The notes under the pieces were generated by a model that saw nothing but the letters and a program-made list of their open reading frames with translations, was not told the DNA's origin and ran no database searches. From an uncultured Bacteroidales bacterium (GTDB taxonomy: Bacteria; Bacteroidota; Bacteroidia; Bacteroidales; F082), in assembly GCA_937926515.1 (NCBI GenBank), contig CALAZZ010000251.1:1-44729 (forward strand): a stretch of 44,729 nucleotides of DNA, written 5' to 3'. The position numbers and the translations under genes were made by a program. Shown here in pieces: positions 32,139 through 40,600 of the stretch. Within the stretch, counting starts at the first letter, position 1. Every line of letters starts with the position of its first letter.

Positions 32139-34706
32139 ATGTATAAGTTTTATCTTTTTGCTCTCCTTCTGATAGTCCTCAATTCTACAAAGGCTCAGGA
32201 TATTATTACAGGTAGTGTTATTGATGCTAACAATAAAAAGCCTCTGCCCGGTGTGCAAATTCTTGTTGAAGGCACCAATGTAGGAACCTTAAGTGGAATA
32301 GATGGTAGTTTTAGTCTTGAGGTATCGATGACAGATTTTGACCTTTTATTCAGTTTTCTTGGATACGAAACCAAATCCATCAAGAGTGGTGAGATTAGCT
32401 ATGATCTGCCTTTGTTGGTAGAACTAAAGCAGGAGTCTCTCATGCTTGAGGAGATCATCGTGTTTTCTGATCAAGCCAGGGAACGATATAGCCCGGTTAG
32501 TTTTTCAAGTATTGATGCCGAACGGATACAATTCGAACTGGGAGACCGGCCACTTCCTGAGGTTCTGCAGCGCACACCTGGTTTGTATGCCAGTCGCGAT
32601 GGGGGTGGGTCCGGTGATGCTACAATTAGTATCAGAGGTTTCCAGCAGGAAAACATTGCAGTTTTATTGAATGGTGTTCCAATTAACGGAGCCGAAAACG
32701 GACTGGTTTATTGGAACAACTGGTTGGGATTAACGGAAGCTGCAGCTTCAATTCAGGTACAACGCGGTATAGGAGCCTCAAAGGTCGCCTTGAATTCTGT
32801 GGGAGGCACCCTGAATATTATCACCAAAACCACGGAAGCTCAAAGAGGTGGTTCGTTTAGTCACAGCTTAACCGATTACGGTAACTACCGATCCACTTTT
32901 TCCTACAACACAGGAAAATTAGAAAGTGGATGGGCCCTGATGTTGCTAGGTTCCAGAACCAGTGGCCAGGGTTATATTGATGGAACCTATGTAGATGCAT
33001 GGGCATATTTTCTGGGATTGAGCAATCAGCTGAGCAAAGATCATAAGCTTGTTTTGACCTTGTTGGGTGGCCCTGAAAGGCATGGTCAGCGAAATCTGAA
33101 GTTAAGCCATGCTGAGGTTGAACGTTACGGCTATAGGTATAATAAAGATTGGGGAAGTTACAACGGCATTATCAATAATGCATCGGAGAATTTCTATCAC
33201 AAACCGCATTTGGCAATTAACCATTTTTGGGGTATTAATAATCGATCGGTATTGTCCACCTCCGTCTATTTAACACCGGGTTACGGAGGTGGAAAATGGA
33301 ACGACAGCTTCAATTTTGGTCCCGGGGTTTTTGATTTTCGAAATCCTTCAGGGCAGATCGACTGGCCCGCAATTTATGATTTCAACACCAGCCATGATGA
33401 AGATTATGTGTTGAGCAGTGGTGATACGGTTAGTGGTTTTTCAAGGGTAGTTCAAACACATTTTCTTGCCAGCCATATCTGGGCGGGTATACTTTCATCC
33501 TACGAATACGAGATAAATCCTACATTTAAACTGCTTACCGGTGTGCATTATCGCTATTTCAAATCAAAACTGCGACAGAAAGTGGATGACCTGCTTGGGG
33601 GCGATTTCTACATTGATGATTATAGCTGGTCCCTTTCAGGCGTAGCAGGGCGTAATGAGATTAGAATGCCCGGTGATATAATTCGCATCAATAATGGGGC
33701 CTTACTGCATACAAGCAGCCTCTATGTGCAGCTTGAGAAAAGTTTTGGGAAACTCAATGTTTTTGCGGGAGGTACATTATCTGATAACAGATACAGACGA
33801 CACGATGTGTACAATTATCCGGATCAGAAATGGAGTGATTGGGTAGCCATTCCAGCCTATGATGTGAAGGCCGGTATCAATTTCAATCTAAACAGAGCAC
33901 AAAATATCTACGTCAACGCAGGGCACTTCAACAAAGCACCGTATTATAAATTTGTTTTTGGAAACTTTACAAATGTGCCTGTAAAGGATCGTGCGAATGA
34001 GAAAGTTACTACCTCTGAATTAGGATATACCTTTTCATACAATAGAACTTATATTAAAGCAAATACCTACTATACTTTATGGCAGGATGTGTCTTTTCTT
34101 TCTGATGAATTGGTTCAACTTGAGAACAATCAACAAACCAGAGCCATGGTTAGTGGGTTGAATGCCACACACTATGGTTTTGAATTTGATTTTGCAACAC
34201 AGCTTACCGCAAAGATCAAGGTAGGCGGATTGGCATCAATTGGCAACTGGAAATGGACCAATGATGTGAATGCCAGGCTTTTTAATGATAATGATGTGCT
34301 GGTTGATACCGTTAAGGTTTTTGCCAAAGGTTTATATGTCGGAGGACAGCCCCAGACTCATTTTGGTTTGTATACAGTGGTTACCATACTGGATTTTCTT
34401 AATTTAAATCTGGAATGGAATTATTTTGAGAGGCATTATGCAAGTTTTGAACCATCCGGCAGGCAAAACCCTGAAATCCGGGCGCAAGCTTTCAGAATTC
34501 CTTCCTACCAGTTGGTAAATGGTCACTTGAACTTTAATATAGGTACAGGACCATTTGATATGGATATTTTTGCAAGTGTATTTAATTTGTTCGATCAGCT
34601 CTACATTTTAAAAGGAGAGGACGGTGATGGTCATAATTTGGAAAACTTTAGGGGATTTTGGTCTTTTGGCCGTACCTTTAATTTTGGCATTAAAATGTAC
34701 TTCTGA
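32139..34706 (+). CDS. TonB-dependent outer-membrane receptor under FMN riboswitch control (candidate flavin receptor)
   Basis: The 855-residue protein has a signal peptide (FYLFALLLIVLNSTKAQ), then a carboxypeptidase-regulatory-like beta-sandwich (about residues 20-100, GSVIDANNKKPLPGVQILVE). A TonB-receptor plug follows (about 125-240: LPEVLQRTPGLYASRDGGG, ISIRGFQQENIAVLLNGVP, SVGGTLNIITKTT). The rest is a 22-strand-type barrel ending in FGRTFNFGIKMYF with a terminal aromatic. Such receptors import substrates across the outer membrane using TonB energy. No SusD partner follows, so it is not a typical glycan-utilisation pair. The FMN riboswitch and terminator directly upstream strongly suggest a flavin or flavin-precursor ligand; that is an inference. 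Confidence 0.9.
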   Translation: MYKFYLFALLLIVLNSTKAQDIITGSVIDANNKKPLPGVQILVEGTNVGTLSGIDGSFSLEVSMTDFDLLFSFLGYETKSIKSGEISYDLPLLVELKQESLMLEEIIVFSDQARERYSPVSFSSIDAERIQFELGDRPLPEVLQRTPGLYASRDGGGSGDATISIRGFQQENIAVLLNGVPINGAENGLVYWNNWLGLTEAAASIQVQRGIGASKVALNSVGGTLNIITKTTEAQRGGSFSHSLTDYGNYRSTFSYNTGKLESGWALMLLGSRTSGQGYIDGTYVDAWAYFLGLSNQLSKDHKLVLTLLGGPERHGQRNLKLSHAEVERYGYRYNKDWGSYNGIINNASENFYHKPHLAINHFWGINNRSVLSTSVYLTPGYGGGKWNDSFNFGPGVFDFRNPSGQIDWPAIYDFNTSHDEDYVLSSGDTVSGFSRVVQTHFLASHIWAGILSSYEYEINPTFKLLTGVHYRYFKSKLRQKVDDLLGGDFYIDDYSWSLSGVAGRNEIRMPGDIIRINNGALLHTSSLYVQLEKSFGKLNVFAGGTLSDNRYRRHDVYNYPDQKWSDWVAIPAYDVKAGINFNLNRAQNIYVNAGHFNKAPYYKFVFGNFTNVPVKDRANEKVTTSELGYTFSYNRTYIKANTYYTLWQDVSFLSDELVQLENNQQTRAMVSGLNATHYGFEFDFATQLTAKIKVGGLASIGNWKWTNDVNARLFNDNDVLVDTVKVFAKGLYVGGQPQTHFGLYTVVTILDFLNLNLEWNYFERHYASFEPSGRQNPEIRAQAFRIPSYQLVNGHLNFNIGTGPFDMDIFASVFNLFDQLYILKGEDGDGHNLENFRGFWSFGRTFNFGIKMYF

Positions 34707-34923
34707 CAATCATGAATTTATTGTTTTGTTTCGGAACTTTTAAATTGCTTATCACCACGTGAATTTATTAACAGTTATTAATTCATAATTTCCAGATTTA
34801 GAATTTATTACACAGTATTCAACATTCTGTTGATTTATTGTTAACAATTTCTTAAAGAGAACAGTATGTGAATTCCATATTTTTGAAAATCAAAAAAATC
34901 TCTAAACCAATAAACTTCAAATT
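34707..34923. promoter_or_regulatory. AT-rich gap with promoter of the Oar-like receptor
   Basis: There is no gene here. TATTTTTG (34878-34885) is an exact -7 box 39 nt before the ATG; no clear -33 partner is seen. No terminator was found after the previous gene, so some read-through from the riboswitch transcript is possible. Confidence 0.5.
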
Positions 34924-37900
34924 ATGAAAAGAACCTACAAATTCATCATGTTAGTAGCAGCATTTGTGCTGTTTGCAGGCACTATTTATGCGCAAGTTAC
35001 GACTTCGGGCATGAATGGCCGTGTAATTGACAACAACAGGGAACCTTTGCCCGGAGCTACTGTAATTGCTATACATGAGCCATCCGGAACACGGTATGGG
35101 ACCATTACCAATATTGAAGGACGCTATAACCTTCAAGGTATGCGTACCGGTGGACCATATTTAGTTGAAGTGTCCTACATTGGGTATTCAAAAGAATCGT
35201 ATTCGGATATCCGGTTATATCTTGGGGAAACTTTAAACCTGGATGCTGTGCTTACTGAAGGGGCACTAGAACTGGGTGAAATTATGGTAATTGGTCAGAA
35301 AGCATCTGCTTTCCAGACTGATAAAACAGGAGCAACCACCAATATTTCAAACCAGCAATTGAGTTCGATGCCTACTATTAACAGAAGCATTCAGGATATT
35401 GCTCGCCTTTCTCCTTATGCAAACGGAATGAGCTTTGCTGGTGGTGATGGGCGTTCTTCCAATTTCACAGTGGATGGAGCTAATTTTAATAATAACTTCG
35501 GGTTGAGTGCCAGTTTGCCCGGAGGTGGAAATCCCATTTCTCTGGATGCCATTGAAGAAATTCAAGTGGTGATTGCTCCATTTGACGTACGTCAAACCAA
35601 TTTTATCGGTGGAGGTATAAATGCAATTACCAAATCCGGAACAAATAATTTCAGTGGGTCAGCCTATACGTATATCACCAATCAGGATATGCGTGGCAAT
35701 AGAATAGGCGAAATAGATTTCGGCGAGCGTGATAAGGAATCAAGACAGATTTATGGTGCAACCCTTGGAGGACCGATAATTGAAAACAAGCTATTCTTTT
35801 TTGTTAGTGGTGAATATGAAGTACGCCCTGGACAGGTAGTTACCTGGAGACCATCTGAGGACGGTGTTGCCAATACTGACCTAATGCTTTCGCGCGCAAG
35901 TATTTCGGATATGGAAAAAGTTAAACAGCATCTGATCAACAATTATGGATACGATCCAGGTTCCTACAGCGACTATCCGGCAGATGAAAGCAACAGAAAG
36001 TTTCTTGCGCGTTTGGATTGGAACATCAATAACTCAAACAGATTGAGCTTGCGGTATAACTATACCAAAAATCAAGCATGGAACCCAACAAACGGCAACT
36101 CAACTGATGGTGGGTTCCGTAACAGAAATATGAATCGTATTTCTCAATACTCTATGGCTTTCTCAAATTCAATATACTCAATGGATAATATAGTGAATTC
36201 ATTTTCATTGGATTTAAATAGCAGACTATCAAATAAAGTATCGAATCAATTGCTGGCTACATACACCAAGATTCAGGATATGCGTGGATCCAATTCAGAT
36301 GCTTTTCCATTCATCGACATTATGTACGGAGTTGCTGATGATGGAAGCCAAATACTTGAACCATACATATCAGCAGGATATGAGTTGTTTACCTGGAATA
36401 ACGGGGTGAATAACAACATTTTCAGTATTATTGATAATATGACATTTTATTTAAGTAATCATAAAGTAACAGTAGGGCTAAGCTATGAGTATCAGATGGC
36501 AAATAACTCATATATGAGAAATGGAACAGGTTATTACCGCTATGCAAGCCTTGATGATTTTCTGAATCAAGCTGCTCCAAGAGACTTTGCTTTGACATAT
36601 GGTTATGATGGCGAGAAAAATCCGGCTGCTGAAGTTGCTTTCAATCAGTTTGGTATTTATGCACAGGATGAATGGAATGTTACTCCTGAGTTCAAGCTTA
36701 CCTTCGGAGTACGTGCCGATTATTTACAGTATGTAGATAACATTATTAGAAACAATGCTATTTATGAATTGGATTTTGGTGGCGAACAAATAGATACTGG
36801 TGAATGGCCATCAGCAAAAGTTCAGCTCTCACCACGTGTTGGTTTCACATGGGATGTCATGGGTGATCAAACATTGAAGCTGCGTGGCGGTACAGGTATG
36901 TTTGCAGGAAGATTACCTTTGGTTTTCTTTACCAATATGCCAACCAATTCAGGTATGGTTCAGGGAAGTTACGCAGCTGTGACCAGATATGACGGTGACG
37001 GAAATGTGACAAGTGTTGACCCTGCATTAGCTACTTTGGCTGGGCCAATGATCACAGATGTGAACGAAATGATTCAATATCTGGGATTACAAAACACGAT
37101 TTCGCCTGAAGATGGAGCTTTACCGCGCGATGTCAATGCGATTGACCCTGATTTTAAAATGCCTCAGGTTTGGAAATCCTCATTAGCTGTAGACTATGAA
37201 GTGCCGGTTTCATTCCCAATGTCGGTGACCGTGGAAGGTATCTTCACAAAGAATATCAACGATGTGATGCTGAAGGATTATAACCTAAAACAACCAGATG
37301 GATGGCAAAGGTTTAACGGTCCTGATGACAGGTATATTTACCCGGCCCGAGACGAAATAACTTATACTTCACGCGCTGCATATGTACTTTCAAATAACAG
37401 CGAAGGATGGGGTGCTATTGGAAATATTACCGTTTTTGCTGAACCAGTAGAGGATCTGAATTTGATGCTTGCCTATACCTTTACCGAATCTAAGGAAATA
37501 TCCGGCATGCCTGGTAGTAATGCTGCTTCGGCCTATAATGGTCTTATTCAGATTGATGGCCCGCATTTGCCCCTGGTACAAAGGTCTCAATATGTAGTGC
37601 CTTCAAAAGCAATTGCGTCTGCTACTTACAAAGTGCCATGGTTGAGCAATAAACTGAACTCTGCTACATTATTTAATGTGTTTTATGCAGGTTACTCACC
37701 ATACGGATATAGTTTCACCTATACAAATGATATGAATGGTGATGGTCATGCAACCGATTTGATCTACATCCCCAGCCAAAAAGGCGAAGTTAAATTCATT
37801 AGCGCTGATGACGAAAATGCTTTCTTTGATTTTGTGGAGCAAGACAGATACTTAAGAAATAATAAAGGACAGTATGCTGAGGCCTATGCGGCACGTGCTC

Positions 37901-38217
37901 CCTGGGTGCATAAATTTGACCTGCGGATCGCACGCGAATACTATTTCACAGTAGCCGGAAAAACAAACACCTTACAATTTAGCCTCGACTTCTTGAATGT
38001 TGGAAACCTTCTCAATAGTGAATGGGGCGTCAACAAAAACATGTTTGAGGCAAACAACGGACAGATTTTAACATATGAAGGTAGAGATGACAACAATGTG
38101 CCAACTTTCTCCATGGTTAAGGATTCAGATGGAAATTATTTGTCAAATTCATATTCAACTTATTTCAATTATAACCAAGCTTGGCAACTGCAGTTTGGTG
38201 TAAGGTATTTCTTTTAG
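34924..38217 (+). CDS. Oar-like TonB-dependent receptor
   Basis: The 1097-residue protein carries a signal peptide (residues 1-24, ending IYAQ) and a carboxypeptidase-regulatory domain (about 27-105: GRVIDNNREPLPGATVIAI, GRYNLQGMRTGGPYLVEVS). The plug region follows (about 120-240: INRSIQDIARLSPYANG, FTVDGANFNNNFG, then the VIAPFDVRQTNFIGGGINAI segment). The long barrel ends in LQFGVRYFF. The combination of DVRQ, GGGINAITKSGTN and the YTYITNQDMRGN stretch is typical of Oar-type receptors, which in some Bacteroidota and Myxococcus take part in surface adhesion, protease handling or large-substrate uptake. Its ligand is not known. It has its own -7 box and a terminator, so it forms one transcription unit. 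Confidence 0.9.
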   Translation: MKRTYKFIMLVAAFVLFAGTIYAQVTTSGMNGRVIDNNREPLPGATVIAIHEPSGTRYGTITNIEGRYNLQGMRTGGPYLVEVSYIGYSKESYSDIRLYLGETLNLDAVLTEGALELGEIMVIGQKASAFQTDKTGATTNISNQQLSSMPTINRSIQDIARLSPYANGMSFAGGDGRSSNFTVDGANFNNNFGLSASLPGGGNPISLDAIEEIQVVIAPFDVRQTNFIGGGINAITKSGTNNFSGSAYTYITNQDMRGNRIGEIDFGERDKESRQIYGATLGGPIIENKLFFFVSGEYEVRPGQVVTWRPSEDGVANTDLMLSRASISDMEKVKQHLINNYGYDPGSYSDYPADESNRKFLARLDWNINNSNRLSLRYNYTKNQAWNPTNGNSTDGGFRNRNMNRISQYSMAFSNSIYSMDNIVNSFSLDLNSRLSNKVSNQLLATYTKIQDMRGSNSDAFPFIDIMYGVADDGSQILEPYISAGYELFTWNNGVNNNIFSIIDNMTFYLSNHKVTVGLSYEYQMANNSYMRNGTGYYRYASLDDFLNQAAPRDFALTYGYDGEKNPAAEVAFNQFGIYAQDEWNVTPEFKLTFGVRADYLQYVDNIIRNNAIYELDFGGEQIDTGEWPSAKVQLSPRVGFTWDVMGDQTLKLRGGTGMFAGRLPLVFFTNMPTNSGMVQGSYAAVTRYDGDGNVTSVDPALATLAGPMITDVNEMIQYLGLQNTISPEDGALPRDVNAIDPDFKMPQVWKSSLAVDYEVPVSFPMSVTVEGIFTKNINDVMLKDYNLKQPDGWQRFNGPDDRYIYPARDEITYTSRAAYVLSNNSEGWGAIGNITVFAEPVEDLNLMLAYTFTESKEISGMPGSNAASAYNGLIQIDGPHLPLVQRSQYVVPSKAIASATYKVPWLSNKLNSATLFNVFYAGYSPYGYSFTYTNDMNGDGHATDLIYIPSQKGEVKFISADDENAFFDFVEQDRYLRNNKGQYAEAYAARAPWVHKFDLRIAREYYFTVAGKTNTLQFSLDFLNVGNLLNSEWGVNKNMFEANNGQILTYEGRDDNNVPTFSMVKDSDGNYLSNSYSTYFNYNQAWQLQFGVRYFF

Positions 38218-38237
38218 AGGCAAATTTATAAATGTAT

Positions 38238-38269
38238 AAAAAGTCCCGCTAATTGGCGGGACTTTTTTT
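38238..38269 (+). terminator. Rho-independent terminator of the Oar-like gene
   Basis: AAAAAGTCCCGC (38238-38249) pairs with GCGGGACTTTTT (38256-38267) around a 6-nt loop, followed by more T. Confidence 0.92.
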
Positions 38270-38304
38270 AATTTCTTTATAATCAAGAGAATAAACATGT
38301 GGTT

Positions 38305-39507
38305 ATGATAAGAAGGATTATTCTACCATTCTTTGTTTTACTCTGGTTCTGTTCCTGCAATTCGCAAAAGTACAATGAGAACCTCCTTGTTGTCCTTTCG
38401 ATGGATGGGTTCCGATGGGATTATCCTGAGAAAGTACCAACCCCCAACCTGGATTCCATTGCTGCATATGGAGTCAAGGCAAAACGTTTCATACCCAGCT
38501 TCCCGACCACTACCTTTGCCAGTCATTATACCATGGCTACCGGCTTGCATCCTGACAAGCATGGGATATTGGCGAACCGTTTTTACGCGCCTGACCTGGA
38601 TGCCGACTTCAACAAAGGTGACCGTACAACGGTGGAAGATGGTAAATTCTACGGCGGTGAGCCCATCTGGGTAACAGCAGAAATGCAAAACTTGAAAACA
38701 GCTACCTTTTATTGGGTGGGCAGCGAGGCTGATGTACAGGGAATCAGGCCAACATACTGGAAACAATACGACCATGATTTTCCATATGGGCAACGTATTG
38801 ATACTGTCATGTATTGGCTCGGTCTACCCGAAGAGATGCGCCCCAGACTGGTCATGTGGTATTTTGATGAGCCCGACTCAAGTGGGCATCGATATGGTCC
38901 TGAAAGTGACAGTGTAAAATCAGTGATTGCACGTTTAGATAGTTTAGTTGGTGTGTTTCTGAATAAAATGTTGGCATTGCCACATGCTGAAAAGATTAAT
39001 TTCATCATCGTATCAGACCATGGAATGGCTGAACTATCACCTGAGAGAGAGATTTTTCTTGATCAGCACATAGATACAAGTATGATCGCATTGGTGGATG
39101 GCTGGAATCCGACTATGAATATTAAAGTTAAGGATGGCTATCTGGATGATGTTTATGAAAGCATGAAGCAAATTGAAAATATGTCAGTCTGGAAACATGG
39201 CGAAGTTCCTGAACGCCTGCAACACGGAACACATATCCGAACTCACGATCTGATCCTGTTGGCTGACGAAGGCTATAGCATCAGCTGGTCGTGGCGTCCT
39301 AACCGATCAAAAGCTACCCATGGTTTTGACAACGCTTTGGAGGATATGCATGCCATTTTCTATGCCATAGGACCTGATTTTAAGATCAATTATGAAGTGC
39401 ATGAATTACATACAGTGGATTTATATTCATTGATGGCTTATCTCTTGAAGCTTCAACCGGCCGAAGGGGATGGGAACTTTGAAAGGATTTCAAATGTAAT
39501 TCAGTAA
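38305..39507 (+). CDS. NPP-family nucleotide pyrophosphatase/phosphodiesterase lipoprotein
   Basis: I start at the ATG at 38305 (400 residues); an in-frame GTG two codons earlier is less likely. The N-terminus (IILPFFVLLWFCSC) reads as a lipoprotein signal with lipidation probably at Cys-18, although the lipobox is not ideal. The alkaline-phosphatase-superfamily active site is complete: D34 in SMDGFRWDY, the nucleophile T70 in FPTTTFASHY, the phosphate-binding Asn-91 in GILANRF, and metal ligands in FDEPDSSGHRYG, SDHGM and ATHGFDN. NPP enzymes cleave nucleotide phosphodiesters and pyrophosphates such as ATP, NAD and FAD. It is likely periplasmic or outer-membrane attached. Confidence 0.9.
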   Translation: MIRRIILPFFVLLWFCSCNSQKYNENLLVVLSMDGFRWDYPEKVPTPNLDSIAAYGVKAKRFIPSFPTTTFASHYTMATGLHPDKHGILANRFYAPDLDADFNKGDRTTVEDGKFYGGEPIWVTAEMQNLKTATFYWVGSEADVQGIRPTYWKQYDHDFPYGQRIDTVMYWLGLPEEMRPRLVMWYFDEPDSSGHRYGPESDSVKSVIARLDSLVGVFLNKMLALPHAEKINFIIVSDHGMAELSPEREIFLDQHIDTSMIALVDGWNPTMNIKVKDGYLDDVYESMKQIENMSVWKHGEVPERLQHGTHIRTHDLILLADEGYSISWSWRPNRSKATHGFDNALEDMHAIFYAIGPDFKINYEVHELHTVDLYSLMAYLLKLQPAEGDGNFERISNVIQ

Positions 39508-39513
39508 ATAAAA

Positions 39514-39597
39514 CCTGGAATGATTTTATGTTCCTAAGAATACTATTTTGAAGGAGTTGAATCAAAATAGTGTCGACATTGTTGTCAACTTTCCAGG
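39514..39597 (+). other. Compact nested inverted-repeat structure, possible pseudoknot RNA
   Basis: Three exact pairings nest in 84 nt directly after the NPP stop codon. An outer helix pairs CCTGGAA (39514-39520) with TTCCAGG (39591-39597). An inner hairpin pairs ACTATTTTGA (39542-39551) with TCAAAATAGT (39562-39571). The loop AGTTGA (39555-39560) is complementary to TCAACT (39585-39590), which would make a pseudoknot. No T-run follows, so it is not a standard terminator. I do not recognise an RNA family. Confidence 0.4.
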
Positions 39598-39704
39598 AGC
39601 ATACTTACAGTTTTAGAATAATTACTTTTAAATCAAATTCTAACAATTAGATATACAACTTGTTATGCCTATATACAAACAATCATTTATTTTATTTGCT
39701 TCCT

Positions 39705-39736
39705 ATTGACTTTGATAACATCTTTTTTTATTTTTG
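39705..39736 (+). promoter_or_regulatory. Promoter of the Ig/PKD-like lipoprotein gene
   Basis: TATTTTTG (39729-39736) is an exact -7 box. ATTG (39705-39708) is a near -33 element 20 nt away. Confidence 0.6.
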
Positions 39737-39771
39737 TTAAGTAATTCACAAATAAACCAAATTAAGCAAAC

Positions 39772-40509
39772 ATGAAAAAAACAATTACTCTGATCATGGC
39801 CTTGGCATTTGTTGTTGGCCTGATGACTATTGGTGGATGTAAAAAAGACGAAGAAGCCAAAAATCAAAATCCAGTCGTTACCTCAGTTCTTGTCCAGCCT
39901 GGTAGCGTGAGCCCCGGAGGCTCCGCTGTTATCAACGTAACAGCATCTGACCCCGATGGTGATGAGCTTACCTATACCTATGCCCCTTCAGGTGGAACTG
40001 TCGCCGGTAATGGGGCTTCTGCAACCTGGACAGCACCAACTGCTCCGGGCGCCTATTCTGTTATAGTTACTGTAAATGATGGAAAAGGTGGCACAGCTAC
40101 AGGTAATGGCGCGCTTACAGTTACTCAACCGGTAACAACCATTGCCGGGACTGCCAGATTTCCTGCAGGAGTTAGTGGTGATCTTTCAAACGCGAAAGTT
40201 AGTATCTATACTTCATGGGATAACTGGAACGCCAATCAACCGGTTAGATATGTAGCAGCTACCGGTAGTGGCTCAACGGTATCGTTCAGTATGGTAGATG
40301 TAGCACCCGGTAACTACTATCTGGATATTTGGAAGGATAATGATAATGATAGTTGGTGGTCTTCCGGAGATTATGTTGGTTGGTATGGCAGTGGTGGTCT
40401 GGGAAGCCCAAGCCTGACTGAATTCCAGATCGCACAGGGCGAAACCAAGAACTTTACAGTGGATATGTATATTCTTGCTAAAAGCTCTTCCAAAACTAAA
40501 ACAGAATAG
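39772..40509 (+). CDS. Lipoprotein with Ig/PKD-like domain
   Basis: The 245-residue protein has a lipoprotein signal ending in the lipobox TIGGC (Cys-23), followed by the charged KKDEEAK stretch that often accompanies surface display in this phylum. Residues ~34-117 form a cadherin/PKD-like beta-sandwich (VQPGSVSPGGSAVINVTASD, DPDGDELTYTY, VTVNDGKGGTATG). The second half (~120-236) is another beta-rich domain with FPAGVSGDLSNAKVSIYTSW and an acidic, aromatic patch KDNDNDSWWSSGDY, similar to regions of carboxypeptidase-regulatory-like domains. It is probably a structural or binding protein at the cell surface. It is single-gene, with its own promoter and a terminator. Confidence 0.78.
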   Translation: MKKTITLIMALAFVVGLMTIGGCKKDEEAKNQNPVVTSVLVQPGSVSPGGSAVINVTASDPDGDELTYTYAPSGGTVAGNGASATWTAPTAPGAYSVIVTVNDGKGGTATGNGALTVTQPVTTIAGTARFPAGVSGDLSNAKVSIYTSWDNWNANQPVRYVAATGSGSTVSFSMVDVAPGNYYLDIWKDNDNDSWWSSGDYVGWYGSGGLGSPSLTEFQIAQGETKNFTVDMYILAKSSSKTKTE

Positions 40510-40531
40510 CTTGACAATTGGCTGATAAAAG

Positions 40532-40569
40532 AATTTACCCGATAATTTTGCAAAATTATCGGGTAAATT
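40532..40569. terminator. Bidirectional terminator
   Basis: This is a perfect 38-nt palindrome of two 19-nt arms: AATTTACCCGATAATTTTG and its exact complement. It lies between the convergent lipoprotein and metallopeptidase genes and carries T-rich flanks on both strands. Confidence 0.8.
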
Positions 40570-40600
40570 TTAATTGAAACAATTACAGATTTTCAGTTTA

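Noticed and set aside
32139..38217. Polysaccharide utilisation (SusC/SusD) locus
   Set aside because: Neither TonB receptor is followed by a SusD-type lipoprotein, there are no glycoside hydrolases nearby, and one receptor is of the Oar type.
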